Of a stretch of 49,211 nt of DNA, positions 24,725 to 33,205 are shown piece after piece. The DNA comes from Ruoffia tabacinasalis. Its GTDB lineage: Bacteria; Bacillota; Bacilli; Lactobacillales; Aerococcaceae. Numbering within the stretch: the stretch's first letter is position 1; each line of letters opens with the position of its first letter. Position numbers and translations under genes: made by a program. Under the pieces are notes generated by a model that was not told the DNA's origin, ran no database searches, and worked only from the letters and a program-made list of their open reading frames with translations. Where the stretch lies: positions 1 to 49,211 of the forward strand of contig NZ_VBSP01000017.1 of assembly GCF_005864045.1 (NCBI RefSeq), read 5' to 3'.

Positions 24725-24765
24725 TTTTTTTGAGTGGATGGTTGTCTGGGCAATAAGGTTGGTAT

Positions 24766-24799
24766 AAAGCGTCACTTTGATTTTCCATAGTGACGCTTT
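24766..24799 (+). terminator. Second hairpin after ade
   Basis: A perfect 11-bp stem (AAAGCGTCACT and complement) with a 12-base loop and TTTT on the plus side; a back-up terminator. Confidence 0.7.
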
Positions 24800-24826
24800 T
24801 CCCCAATTACCAGCCCAAACAAAAAA

Positions 24827-24850
24827 GCGACATCATTTTCATGACATCGC
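24827..24850 (-). terminator. Terminator of rho
   Basis: On the minus strand GCGATGTCAT pairs with ATGATGTCGC (two G-U pairs) over GAAA, followed by TTTTTT, 14 bases after the rho stop. Confidence 0.88.
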
Positions 24851-24863
24851 CCTTGAATTTCGA

Positions 24864-26129
24864 TTATTTTTGGACTAATTTTTCAATTTGTCCTAAGAAT
24901 TCTTCGTTAGTATCTGTGTGACGGAGAATTCCGATGAGTTGATCAGTGTATTCAAGAGAATTTCCGACCATCATTTTGCGGAACTTCCAAATCTTGTCTA
25001 ACTCTTCTTCCGGAATCAGTAATTCTTCTTTACGTGTTCCTGAACGTTGAATATCAATCGCTGGGAAGATACGGCGTTCTGCTAGTTGGCGAGATAGGTG
25101 AATTTCCATATTCCCTGTCCCTTTGAATTCTTCATAGATTAAATCATCCATACGGCTACCTGTATCCACTAAAGCTGTCGCCAAAATAGTTAATGAACCG
25201 CCATCTTCAATATTACGCGCTGCTCCAAAAAAGCGTTTTGGGAAGTAGAATGACGCGGGATCTAACCCACCACTTAATGTACGACCACTTGGTTTAACTA
25301 CTAAGTTGTAGGCACGAGCAAGGCGTGTGATACTATCCATTAAGATAACAACATCTCGGCCATCTTCAACTAAACGCATGGCGCGGTCCAAGACTAATTC
25401 TGCAATACGAATATGGTTCTCAGGTTTTTGGTCAAACGTTGATGAAACCACTTCACCATTCACGCTACGTTCGATATCTGTTACTTCTTCTGGACGCTCA
25501 TCGATTAACATCACAATGAGTTCTGCATCAGGATAATTATGCGAAATCCCATTAGCAATGCTTTTTAATGTTGAAGTTTTACCGGCTTTAGGTGGTGAAA
25601 CAATAAGGCCCCTTTGTCCAAATCCAATCGGTGAGAACACATCTATTAAACGGTTACTGATTGCATTTTGCTTGTACTCTAATTTAATTTGTTCTTCTGG
25701 ATATAATGGCGTTAAACTTGGGAAGTGATCGCGTTCTTTTGCTTCTTCTGGGTCTTTACCATTCACGGTTGAAATTTGCATCAAACCGTAATAGCGCTCA
25801 TTTGATTTTGGTGGACGCGCTGGGCCGGCTACTTTATCCCCGTTTCTTAAATCAAAACGGCGAATTTGTGAATTTGAAATATAGATATCTTCTTGACTCG
25901 GTGAGTAGTTAATTGGACGAATAAAACCAAAACCATCCCCAGGTAAAATATCTAAAACTCCTTCAACTTGGAAGAAGCCTTGTTTCTCTTCTTGTGTACG
26001 CATAATCGCTAAAGCTAATTCTTTTTTACTTAATTCACTATAGTTAGGGATTTTAAGTTCGCGGGCGTAACCATAGAGCTCTTTTACGTCTTTATTTAAT
26101 AATGTTGGCAATGAAAATGCATCTGTCAT
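24864..26129 (-). CDS. rho: Transcription termination factor Rho
   Basis: 421 aa hexameric RNA-dependent ATPase that ends untranslated transcripts. N-terminal helical Rho_N region ([20 protein letters not shown]), then the cold-shock-like RNA-binding domain with GDGFGFIRP near 64-72, then the RecA-like motor: Walker [13 protein letters not shown] near 178-188, DERPEEVTD, Walker [17 protein letters not shown], and the Q/R-loop regions. No large insertion is visible. A terminator hairpin at 26211-26246 separates it from murZ, so some of its expression may depend on read-through or its own promoter in the 128-bp gap. AAAGGAA lies ahead of the start. Confidence 0.97.
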   Translation of the reverse strand: MTDAFSLPTLLNKDVKELYGYARELKIPNYSELSKKELALAIMRTQEEKQGFFQVEGVLDILPGDGFGFIRPINYSPSQEDIYISNSQIRRFDLRNGDKVAGPARPPKSNERYYGLMQISTVNGKDPEEAKERDHFPSLTPLYPEEQIKLEYKQNAISNRLIDVFSPIGFGQRGLIVSPPKAGKTSTLKSIANGISHNYPDAELIVMLIDERPEEVTDIERSVNGEVVSSTFDQKPENHIRIAELVLDRAMRLVEDGRDVVILMDSITRLARAYNLVVKPSGRTLSGGLDPASFYFPKRFFGAARNIEDGGSLTILATALVDTGSRMDDLIYEEFKGTGNMEIHLSRQLAERRIFPAIDIQRSGTRKEELLIPEEELDKIWKFRKMMVGNSLEYTDQLIGILRHTDTNEEFLGQIEKLVQK

Positions 26130-26210
26130 TTTATCAGTTCCTTTTCTTTACTTGAATGTTTGTGGAGAGTTTGTTTTGTGGGCGAGTGGGGGTGATTTGA
26201 ATACAAAAAT

Positions 26211-26246
26211 ATATTTGGACAGAATTTAATTGATCTGCCCAAATAT
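26211..26246 (-). terminator. Terminator between murZ and rho
   Basis: On the minus strand ATATTTGGGCAGA pairs with TCTGTCCAAATAT (one G-U) around a 10-base loop, followed by ATTTTTG. In other bacteria rho is autoregulated in its leader; this hairpin may take part. Confidence 0.8.
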
Positions 26247-26257
26247 AGTCATGTTTA

Positions 26258-27529
26258 TTATTCTTCGACAGTGTCGTCTTCAATCATTTCAATATCGGCA
26301 CCAATAGCTTTTAATTTACCTACGATGTCAGTATATCCACGTAAGATATTGCTTACACCTGTGATGACTGTCTCGCCATCAGCGATTAAAGCAGCAATTA
26401 CAAGACATGCACCGGCACGTAAATCACTTGCACGGACTGGGGCACCTTGGAGTTTCGATGGGCCACTAATGCGGATAATATCACCATCTACTTTGATATT
26501 TGCTCCCATGCGGTTTAATTCTGGAATGTGTTTCACACGTTGTGGATAAATTGTATCCATAATGGTTCCTTCACCGTGAGCTTTTAAAAGTAATGGTGTG
26601 AAAGGTTGTTGTAAGTCAGTCGCAAAACCAGGGTATGGCAGTGTTTTAACATTAACCATATTTAAGTTATCAGATTTCTTGATGTCAATCGAATCTTCAC
26701 CAATCGTCATCATCGCACCCATTTCGTCTAGTTTAGCAATGTAACTTTCGATATGTTCATAAATAACGTTTGTGACACGAACATTTTCACCCATTGCGAC
26801 TGCCGCTGTAATGTAAGTACCCGCTTCTATACGGTCTGGAATGATTGTATGGTTGGTACCATGCATTTCGTCGACACCTTCAATACGGATCAAGCTTGTT
26901 CCAGCACCACGGATATTTGCTCCCATTTTGTTCAGAAGTGTCACAACATCGATAATTTCTGGCTCACGTGCTGCATTTTCGATGATTGTTTTTCCTTTAG
27001 CACGGACAGAAGCTAGAATCGCGTTGATTGTTGCTCCCACTGATACAACGTCCATGTAAATTCTTGAACCTTCTAGCCCATTTGGCGTTGATAAAGTAAT
27101 CACACCAAATTCGTCTTCAACCGTTGCTCCAAGTGAACGAAAAGCTTTAATATGTTGGTCAATTGGACGAGGTCCTAAGAAACATCCTCCAGGTAGTCCG
27201 ATAACACCTTCACCAAATTTCGATAAAGTTGCTCCCATAAAGTAATAAGATGCACGTAAACTTTGGATTTTTCCTGTTGGCATTGGAATTGACACCATAT
27301 CTGTTGGGTCAATCATTAGTGTATTATTTTTAAATTCGGTTTTTACATTAAATTCAGCAAGTATTTCAAGTAATGAGTGAACATCTTGAATATCTGGCAC
27401 GCCTTCAAGTACAACTGGTGAATCAGCGATAATTGCGGCTGGTATTAGTGCCACCGTACTGTTTTTTGCTCCGTTAATTGTAATTTCGCCGTTTAGAGGT
27501 TTTCCTCCACGAATAACTAATTTTTTCAT
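26258..27529 (-). CDS. murZ: UDP-N-acetylglucosamine 1-carboxyvinyltransferase
   Basis: 423 aa EPSP-synthase fold enzyme catalysing the first committed step of peptidoglycan synthesis. Catalytic Cys116 lies in [16 protein letters not shown] (the fosfomycin target), with Lys22-Asn23 in [14 protein letters not shown] call it MurZ (MurA2) because it sits beside rho, as murAB/murZ does in Bacillus; the other paralogue usually lies near the ATP synthase genes. Its ribosome site GGAGCG follows the stop of the HEPN gene directly, so the two are translationally coupled. A terminator separates it from rho. Confidence 0.95.
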   Translation of the reverse strand: MKKLVIRGGKPLNGEITINGAKNSTVALIPAAIIADSPVVLEGVPDIQDVHSLLEILAEFNVKTEFKNNTLMIDPTDMVSIPMPTGKIQSLRASYYFMGATLSKFGEGVIGLPGGCFLGPRPIDQHIKAFRSLGATVEDEFGVITLSTPNGLEGSRIYMDVVSVGATINAILASVRAKGKTIIENAAREPEIIDVVTLLNKMGANIRGAGTSLIRIEGVDEMHGTNHTIIPDRIEAGTYITAAVAMGENVRVTNVIYEHIESYIAKLDEMGAMMTIGEDSIDIKKSDNLNMVNVKTLPYPGFATDLQQPFTPLLLKAHGEGTIMDTIYPQRVKHIPELNRMGANIKVDGDIIRISGPSKLQGAPVRASDLRAGACLVIAALIADGETVITGVSNILRGYTDIVGKLKAIGADIEMIEDDTVEE

Positions 27530-27539
27530 GTTTCGCTCC

Positions 27540-28412
27540 TTAATTCGTTCTGTCTTGTATATTATTTTTAATTGCTTTATTTATTTCGTTCAAAATCGCC
27601 CATTGGCGCTTGTCATCTAGTCCAGCAAGTATTAGTGCTTCCTGAAGGAGACGATGAATTTGTTTCACGTTCATCCCCGAACGACGTTCAACTAGTTCAT
27701 CACTGACATAAATTACTTCGTGAGCCACGATATTTCGGACATATTTTTCAATATGTCTTAAAGAAATGGCTTTCGCTCTCACTTCGTCATTTCTACTATG
27801 ATCGTCAATGAGTTTTAATAAATGACTCGAACTTACATAATGCTTATAATTGAAGCGGTCGCCGTAATATTTTGTAAAGGTCTCAGCCACTTTATTCGCT
27901 TCTTCCTCCACTTTTGCTTGCTTCCACTGTAAACCACGATAAACCGGCGTTCCTTCAACGGTTTCCTTGACAATTGGTTGGATATATTGACTTAATTCCG
28001 GCATAAAATCTTCTTCGATAATTAAGCGCAGTAAATCAACCAACAACGGACTGAGTGCACGAAAATAATCCATATATTCAGATCGTTCAAATTGAACATT
28101 CATATAATGTGCATAGCTATACACTCGGCGTTCTAGGTATGTGGGCTTGAGTAAATATTGGCGGTCTACTTTGGGAGCTAGTTGCTCAATTTCTCGAATA
28201 TTTACATCTAGAAAAGCTTGAGCAAGCTGAATTGAGTGAGTAAGGTAGGAATCGTTCAGTGTAGTATTCTCTTTTATATAAGATAATAACGGTCGATATT
28301 GATTATATTCCAACATATGATCAATCAACGTCATTTGAGTTTTACTTATGATCGGGGAAGGTTGTGTCACGGATTCATTCTCCTTAAATTTTATATAGTT
28401 GAAGTATATCAT
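27540..28412 (-). CDS. Csm6-like HEPN ribonuclease without CARF domain
   Basis: 290 aa, all helical and soluble. The C-terminal part carries a HEPN motif R226-N-I-V-A-H231 in [20 protein letters not shown], followed by [20 protein letters not shown]. This whole block resembles the HEPN half of Csm6, the type III CRISPR ancillary RNase. Csm6 normally has an N-terminal CARF domain of about 170-200 aa that senses cyclic oligoadenylate; here there is no Rossmann-like region at all. The start at 28412 has AGGAGCG upstream and a promoter 35 bp before it, so it is not a truncation by start choice. No cas genes or CRISPR array are in the window. It is coupled directly to murZ. Confidence 0.72.
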   Translation of the reverse strand: MIYFNYIKFKENESVTQPSPIISKTQMTLIDHMLEYNQYRPLLSYIKENTTLNDSYLTHSIQLAQAFLDVNIREIEQLAPKVDRQYLLKPTYLERRVYSYAHYMNVQFERSEYMDYFRALSPLLVDLLRLIIEEDFMPELSQYIQPIVKETVEGTPVYRGLQWKQAKVEEEANKVAETFTKYYGDRFNYKHYVSSSHLLKLIDDHSRNDEVRAKAISLRHIEKYVRNIVAHEVIYVSDELVERRSGMNVKQIHRLLQEALILAGLDDKRQWAILNEINKAIKNNIQDRTN

Positions 28413-28446
28413 AACGCTCCTAATAAATTAACATTCTTGTTTTATG

Positions 28447-28474
28447 ATTCTAACATAAGCCCGGAATCCTTCAA
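28447..28474 (-). promoter_or_regulatory. Promoter of the HEPN-murZ unit
   Basis: Minus strand TTGAAG, 16-bp spacer, TAGAAT, giving a short leader before the HEPN start at 28412. Confidence 0.55.
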
Positions 28475-28523
28475 AGAAAGGACTACTATATCCATGTTTT
28501 TCTTGTTAAAATATGGATAATTC

Positions 28524-28542
28524 CTCTAATTGAACATTAGAG
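28524..28542. promoter_or_regulatory. Inverted repeat between the HEPN and TraX genes
   Basis: CTCTAAT, five bases, ATTAGAG: a perfect 7-bp palindrome about 50 bp upstream of the HEPN -35 box, in the divergent intergenic region. Candidate operator. Confidence 0.35.
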
Positions 28543-28642
28543 TGTTAAAAATATTTTCTATACAGTACCATAACTTAATTACTGTTATGTAAACATTGTA
28601 TTTCAAAATGAAGGATTTGACTCAGAAAGGATACTTTATCAT

Positions 28643-29350
28643 ATGGAAGCTTTAAATAAGCCTCAGAATACGTTTATAAATAGTACGACCATCAAAATCA
28701 TTGCGATGGCTTCGATGTTAATTGATCACTTAGGTGCTTTCGTGCTCCTGCCCTGGTTGCAAGCGGGGAATGGTCAAGTTAATTTCGAAACATGGAACTC
28801 CGTGTACACCGCAAGTCGGGCAGTCGGGCGACTTGCTTTTCCGTTATTCTGTTTTTTAATTGTCGAAGGCTTTCAGCATACAAGCGATGTGAAAAAGTAT
28901 TTAAAACGTCTCGGTATCTTTGCGCTAATTTCTGAAATTCCTTTTGACTTAGCGAGATCGCATACATTCTTTGATTTTTCTGGACAGAATGTGATGTTCA
29001 CCTTATTTAGTGGGCTGTTTGCTATTTGGTGTATAGAAAAATTTGAGCAACCCATTTACCGCTTTGTGGGAGTTGTGCTCTCCTTAGCATTTGTCTTCAT
29101 CTTGGACACAGATTATTCTACTTTAGGCGTATCCGTTATTATTATTCTGTATGTCCTACGGGATTTTCGGTTATTCCAATCCCTTTTTGGTGCTTTTGCA
29201 TTTATCGGCAGTTGGTTTGCGATGCCTGCTTTCATTATTACCTATTTTTACAATGGTTTAAAAGGAAATCTCAGCTCCAAAGCATTCTACTGGTTCTATC
29301 CAGTTCATCTATTACTTTATGCACTGATAGCATATTTATTATTATCTTAG
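28643..29350 (+). CDS. TraX-family membrane protein
   Basis: 235 aa with about seven membrane helices. Family landmarks are IKIIAMASMLIDHLGAF at the N-terminus, VGRLAFPLFCFLIVEGFQHT and LGIFALISEIPFDLA. TraX was named as the F-plasmid pilin acetylase, but most chromosomal Firmicute members are of unknown function and may be membrane acyltransferases. A GAAAGGA site precedes the start. It is followed after 10 bp by the gene at 29361 and is probably co-transcribed with it. Confidence 0.88.
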   Translation: MEALNKPQNTFINSTTIKIIAMASMLIDHLGAFVLLPWLQAGNGQVNFETWNSVYTASRAVGRLAFPLFCFLIVEGFQHTSDVKKYLKRLGIFALISEIPFDLARSHTFFDFSGQNVMFTLFSGLFAIWCIEKFEQPIYRFVGVVLSLAFVFILDTDYSTLGVSVIIILYVLRDFRLFQSLFGAFAFIGSWFAMPAFIITYFYNGLKGNLSSKAFYWFYPVHLLLYALIAYLLLS

Positions 29351-29360
29351 GAGGAAAAAT

Positions 29361-29948
29361 ATGAAAATAAATTATCCTATCAATGGTACCGAAGAAGAAA
29401 TCAAAGAAGTTGAAAAGATTTACAAAGATTACCCTGAATTACCTTACATCTCGCCAGACCGCAATCTAAAAAAATGGTTCCGTGATTTAGACTTAACAAG
29501 CGAAACGCGTGTACCCTTGCGCAATATGCAACGTACTGAAGAAGGCTTATTACCGGGAGATATCATTTTAATTTGGCGAATTTCTTTAGGGACATTCACA
29601 AACGAATCAGTGATGCCGAAATACTTTGAATATGATTACGGCATTAACGCTCACCAATCTTTAAAAGACTTAATCGAACACGGTTATGTGATTCAAGAAT
29701 CGCCTTATGAATCAATGGATCACGTCACAGCCACTTTGTTGAAGAGCTTATTAAAAATGAAAAACGTTAAAGGCTATTCAAAATTAAATAAAACAGGCTT
29801 AGTGGAAGAAATCAAAAAGCATTATTCCAATGAAGAATTAGATGAATACTTCGATGTTCGCGGCATGCGTTTAACTGATTCTGGTAAAAAAGCTTTAGAA
29901 AACAATCAATTTGTGATTGATAAACATCCAACAAAACCAGGTTATTAA
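29361..29948 (+). CDS. Unknown protein with SAP-like helical segment
   Basis: 195 aa, soluble. No named family is recognised with confidence. The central part is LPGDIILIWRISLGTFTNES; the segment LLKMKNVKGYSKLNKTGLVE followed by EIKKHYSNEEL near 130-160 looks like a SAP or Rho_N-type helix-turn-helix used for nucleic acid binding. The C-terminus ends VRGMRLTDSGKKALENN, a helix typical of winged-helix tails. AGGAGG precedes the start, ten bases after the traX stop. A clean terminator follows. A role in DNA or RNA binding is possible but not shown. Confidence 0.7.
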   Translation: MKINYPINGTEEEIKEVEKIYKDYPELPYISPDRNLKKWFRDLDLTSETRVPLRNMQRTEEGLLPGDIILIWRISLGTFTNESVMPKYFEYDYGINAHQSLKDLIEHGYVIQESPYESMDHVTATLLKSLLKMKNVKGYSKLNKTGLVEEIKKHYSNEELDEYFDVRGMRLTDSGKKALENNQFVIDKHPTKPGY

Positions 29949-29956
29949 AAAGTTTT

Positions 29957-29986
29957 AGTGTTAGCGAAAGAAATCTTGCTGGCACT
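29957..29986 (+). terminator. Terminator after the SAP-like gene
   Basis: AGTGTTAGC pairs with GCTGGCACT (two G-U pairs), then ATTTTTT, nine bases after the stop. Confidence 0.85.
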
Positions 29987-30032
29987 ATTTTTTAGGTAGT
30001 TTTTTGGTGTACTTGAGCCAAATGGCAAAGTT

Positions 30033-30380
30033 ATTTGGCTTGAGTTAGATCAACTAGAGACAAACCGCATCACCATTTGGCTTGAGTTAGACCAACTAAA
30101 GACAAACCGCATAACCATTTGGCTTGAGTTAGACCAACTAGAGACAAACCACATCACCATTTGGCTTGAGTTAGACCAACTAAAGACAAACCGCATAACC
30201 ATTTGGCTTGAGTTGGATCAACTAGAGACAAACCGCATAACCATTTGGCTTGAGTTGGACCAACTAGAGACAAACCACATAACCATTTGGCTTGAGTTAG
30301 ACCAACTAAAGACAAACCGCATAACCATTTGGCTAGAGTTAGACCGACTAAAGACAAACAGCATCACCATTTGGCTTGAG
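30033..30380. repeat. Family B tandem repeat (42-bp period, 8 full units plus part)
   Basis: ATTTGG starts at 30033, 30075, 30117, 30159, 30201, 30243, 30285, 30327 and 30369, exactly 42 bp apart. Each unit reads ATTTGGCTTGAGTTAGACCA, then ACTAAAGACAAACCGCATAACC with a few variable sites (A/G at ACTAAAG/ACTAGAG, CGC/CAC, TAA/TCA). Because 42 is divisible by three, both strands carry open frames of 14-residue repeats, but no ribosome site or start supports translation. The stretch 29990-30418 holds only this array. Confidence 0.95.
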
Positions 30381-30418
30381 TTGCAATTTATTCTCTATCT
30401 ATAAATTATCAGACAGAA

Positions 30419-30460
30419 AAACCCGTTCGAACCAAGATGAATCTCGGTTAGAACGGGTTT
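30419..30460 (-). terminator. Terminator of fba
   Basis: AAACCCGTTC pairs with GAACGGGTTT, with a further AACC/GGTT pair inside; minus strand exit is TTTTTCTG. It lies 24 bp after the fba stop. Confidence 0.88.
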
Positions 30461-30483
30461 AGTTTAGTATTGGGAATGAGTTA

Positions 30484-31341
30484 TTAAGCTTTGTTTGATG
30501 ATCCAAACATATCCATTGTTTCTTTAGTTGTCGCAACAATTGCATCTTTACCAGGTGCGATTACTTTACGTGGATCATATACTTTATCATCCGTGTTTAA
30601 TTTTTCACGAACAGCTTTTGTCCATTGTTGTTGTAATTCAGTGTTAACGTTAATTTTTGCATGTCCAAAGCTAATTGCTTTTTTAACTTGGTGTTCTGGA
30701 ATTCCTGAACCACCGTGTAATACTAAAGGCATACCAGTTGCTTCAGAAATTTCTTCCATTTCTTTAAAGCCTAATTTAGGTTCGCCATCGTAAGTTCCGT
30801 GAACTGAACCTAATGCTGCTGCTAAAGCATCAACGTTAGCTTCTTGTACTAAACGTACACATTCAGCTAAATCAGCATAAGCAACTCCACCGATAACTCC
30901 GTCTTCTTCTCCACCAACAGTTCCAACTTCACCTTCAACTGAAGCACCGTGTTGATGAGCATATTCAACAACTTGTTTTGTCATCGCAATATTGTCATCG
31001 ATTGGGTGATGAGATCCGTCAATCATTACTGATGAGAAACCAGCGTCAATTGCGTCTTTACATGTGTCAAATGAAGATCCGTGGTCTAAGTGTAGAGCAA
31101 CTGGTACTGTAATGTCCATTGTTTCCATTAAAGCGTTAACCATTGCTGCTACTACTTTAGTACCACCCATATATTTAGCTGCACCTTCTGATACACCTAA
31201 GATAATTGGTGAGTTATTTTCTTTTGCAGCTGTTAATACAGCTTGAGTCCACTCAAGGTTGTTAATGTTGAATTGACCTACAGCGTACCCTTCTTCTTTT
31301 GCTTTGTTTAACATATCTGTCATACTTACTAAACGAGTCAT
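30484..31341 (-). CDS. fba: Class II fructose-bisphosphate aldolase
   Basis: 285 aa zinc aldolase that splits fructose 1,6-bisphosphate in glycolysis. Catalytic Asp86 and metal-binding His87 lie in [14 protein letters not shown]; further metal and phosphate motifs are [32 protein letters not shown] and KINVNTELQ. Length and sequence fit the GatY/FbaA group used by Firmicutes. The start at 31341 ([10 protein letters not shown]) has AGGGGG ten bases upstream. Transcribed alone from a TATAAT promoter whose -35 box overlaps an 11-bp direct repeat. Position fits the conserved pyrG-fba-murZ-rho order. Confidence 0.96.
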   Translation of the reverse strand: MTRLVSMTDMLNKAKEEGYAVGQFNINNLEWTQAVLTAAKENNSPIILGVSEGAAKYMGGTKVVAAMVNALMETMDITVPVALHLDHGSSFDTCKDAIDAGFSSVMIDGSHHPIDDNIAMTKQVVEYAHQHGASVEGEVGTVGGEEDGVIGGVAYADLAECVRLVQEANVDALAAALGSVHGTYDGEPKLGFKEMEEISEATGMPLVLHGGSGIPEHQVKKAISFGHAKINVNTELQQQWTKAVREKLNTDDKVYDPRKVIAPGKDAIVATTKETMDMFGSSNKA

Positions 31342-31378
31342 GCTTAAAATTCCCCCTATAATGTTATATTATACGTTT

Positions 31379-31407
31379 ATTATACTCCAAAAACCGCGCT
31401 ATGGCTA
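31379..31407 (-). promoter_or_regulatory. Promoter of fba
   Basis: Minus strand TAGCCA, 17-bp spacer, TATAAT, about 38 bp upstream of the fba start. Confidence 0.6.
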
Positions 31408-31434
31408 GTAATTAAGCAGATTGGCGCTATGGCT
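31396..31434. promoter_or_regulatory. 11-bp direct repeat at the fba promoter
   Basis: GCGCTATGGCT occurs at 31396-31406, covering most of the -35 box, and again at 31424-31434, 28 bp apart. This arrangement, in otherwise AT-rich DNA, suggests binding sites for a regulator of glycolytic genes. The stretch 31435-31580 is AT-rich with nothing recognised. Confidence 0.5.
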
Positions 31435-31584
31435 TGATTTGTAGGCATTTTAATTGAACTTTTTTCACTTATTCATTTAAGGGGTTAAATTTGATTAGAG
31501 ATTATTTTGATGATTTGAAAATATAAAATACTGGCGGTTGGTTTTATTTTCACTAAATATTTAAAAAAGTGCTTAGTTTATGAC

Positions 31585-31766
31585 AGAGTGTTAGTAGAGG
31601 TACAGTAGTATCAGGACGACGGATCGCACATGATACCGTTGGAACGAAGCGACTTACGGAATCAGTAGATCAGCGAGACGGAAGCTCAATCACAAGCTAA
31701 CGCAGAAGTGATTAGCTGGAGCCGTGCCACTACGGTCACCGAAACTAATACTCTGGAATAAGCGGG
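31585..31766 (-). ncRNA. Candidate structured non-coding RNA between the MFS and fba genes
   Basis: A GC-rich island in AT-rich intergenic DNA, with its own consensus promoter and no credible reading frame. On the minus strand AGAGTATTAGT (31744-31754) pairs with ACTAACACTCT (31585-31595), closing about 170 nt. Inside are at least three hairpins: a 10-bp stem with one bulge at 31683-31693/31708-31717, GTATCA/TGATAC at 31608-31613/31631-31636 with a small inner GCGA/TCGT stem, and CCGT/ACGG near 31721-31735. It follows the terminator of the MFS gene, so it is an independent unit. A short T-run lies about 15-20 bases after the closing stem. I could not match it to 6S, SRP, tmRNA or RNase P from memory. 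Confidence 0.6.
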
Positions 31767-31772
31767 GTTACC

Positions 31773-31801
31773 ATTATATTCTTTTCAAGATTAATCCCCA
31801 A
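31773..31801 (-). promoter_or_regulatory. Promoter of the candidate RNA
   Basis: Minus strand TTGGGG, 17-bp spacer and perfect TATAAT, placing the start near 31766, about 12 bases before the closing stem. Confidence 0.6.
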
Positions 31802-31813
31802 AAAACATAAAAA

Positions 31814-31837
31814 GAACCTAGCTTCTCAACTAGATTC
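31814..31837 (-). terminator. Terminator of the MFS gene
   Basis: GAATCTAGTT pairs with AAGCTAGGTTC on the minus strand (G-U pairs tolerated) across a short GAG loop, followed by TTTTT. Confidence 0.8.
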
Positions 31838-31849
31838 CTTCAATAATTA

Positions 31850-33127
31850 TTATGCTTCAGCTAAGCGTTTGTTGTTTTTAACTGTTGTCGTACTTGTATC
31901 AATATCCACTCTATTGTCCAATGTTTTATAATTATCAGCCTTCAATTGAGGTAATGTAATCATGAAACCGAAACTGATAATGTACAGCCCCGCTAAGAAA
32001 AGCATTACTAAAGGTACACCTGACATATCTAAGATGTAACCAATGATGACTGATGAGAATCCTCCAACAGCACGTCCCACATTCAAGATTGTGTTATTCG
32101 CAATCGTACTGATTTTGTAAGAGTATAAGCGTGTAATAACCGCTCCGTAACCTGCGAACATTCCATTCACAAAGAATCCAACGATAGCTCCACCGATTAA
32201 GATTGATGTTGCGCTATTAGCAAAAGTGAATAAATATACTGCCACGGCAGAACTTATTAAGAAGATTCCGTAAGCTAAGCGTGGGCCAATTCGGTCTAAG
32301 ATTTGCCCGAAGACAAACATTCCGATACACATACCGATGATTGTAGCGATCATCCAAGTTGAAGAACCACTGACACTGACGCCAATATTTTGTTGCATCA
32401 TTGTTGGTAACCAGTTCATCATACCGAAGTAACCTGCGATTTGAACAGTTGTCATAACCATTAAAACGATTGTTTGATACGATGTCTTTCGGTCTTTGAA
32501 TAAATCTTTAATGCTACCTTGTGCTGATTCATCATCTTCATCTGAATAACTTTCAATATGTAATTCTTCTTCCTTAACTGTACGACTCACCCAAACTACG
32601 ATTAAAATTGGAAGTAAACCGAATAGGAATAGTCCGCGCCACCCGAATATTGGAGCAATCAATCCTGCAAGTAGGGCTGAAGAAATTGAACCGATTTGGC
32701 CAACAATTCCGTTTAATGAACTGATGCGTCCCATTTTTTCACTTGGCACGAGTCCGGCCATGATTGAGATCGCCACACCATATTCACCACCGACACCAAT
32801 CCCGGCAATAAAACGCATTGCATATAAGTAATAGATATTATTTGTAAAGAAGATTAACCCTGTGGCAATTGAAAAGATTAAAATTGTCCATTTAAAAACT
32901 TTTAGTTTGCTGTAACGGTCTGCTAAGATTCCAAATAAAATTCCTCCGAACAACATACCGAAGTTTGTAATAGTCGCAATCCACCCTGCTTGTGCTCCTG
33001 AGATACCTAATTGAGAAATGATTGTAGACATCGAAAAGGCTAGGAACATGACGTTTAAATCATCGGTTCCTGATGCGACAATGGCTGATAATAAAGCGTT
33101 ACGTTGTGATTTGTTTAAGTTTTTCAT
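31850..33127 (-). CDS. MFS transporter at the end of the pyrF-pyrE unit
   Basis: 425 aa with 12 predicted helices. The cytoplasmic loop 2-3 motif GILADRYSKLKVFKW and the helix 4-5 region GIGVGGEYGVAISIMAGLVP are typical of the metabolite:H+ symporter branch (sialate/aromatic acid transporters and relatives). A central acidic loop EEELHIESYSDEDDESAQG divides the halves. It lies 78 bp after pyrE on the same strand with a strong AAAGGAG site, so it is likely co-transcribed with pyrF and pyrE. Import of orotate or another pyrimidine precursor is an attractive inference, because no other pyrimidine synthesis genes are nearby. A terminator follows. Confidence 0.85.
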   Translation of the reverse strand: MKNLNKSQRNALLSAIVASGTDDLNVMFLAFSMSTIISQLGISGAQAGWIATITNFGMLFGGILFGILADRYSKLKVFKWTILIFSIATGLIFFTNNIYYLYAMRFIAGIGVGGEYGVAISIMAGLVPSEKMGRISSLNGIVGQIGSISSALLAGLIAPIFGWRGLFLFGLLPILIVVWVSRTVKEEELHIESYSDEDDESAQGSIKDLFKDRKTSYQTIVLMVMTTVQIAGYFGMMNWLPTMMQQNIGVSVSGSSTWMIATIIGMCIGMFVFGQILDRIGPRLAYGIFLISSAVAVYLFTFANSATSILIGGAIVGFFVNGMFAGYGAVITRLYSYKISTIANNTILNVGRAVGGFSSVIIGYILDMSGVPLVMLFLAGLYIISFGFMITLPQLKADNYKTLDNRVDIDTSTTTVKNNKRLAEA

Positions 33128-33205
33128 TTTGTATAATCTCCTTTAATGAATGCTCTCGGCATTCTTTATTAAAATTGTTATAGATGACTATAGGGACAGA
33201 GTTTT

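Noticed and set aside
30033-30380. CRISPR array
   Set aside because: The 42-bp units are contiguous with no unique spacers; the 40- and 41-bp arrays likewise lack variable spacers of constant length, and no cas1/cas2 genes are present.
30154-30404. Open frames on both strands made of 14-residue repeats
   Set aside because: They exist because the tandem repeat period of 42 bp is divisible by three; no start context or ribosome site supports them.
31585-31766. Identification of the candidate RNA as 6S RNA, SRP RNA, tmRNA or RNase P
   Set aside because: The branched arrangement of hairpins does not look like the single long 6S hairpin, and SRP, tmRNA and RNase P core motifs were not found; a model search is needed before naming it.
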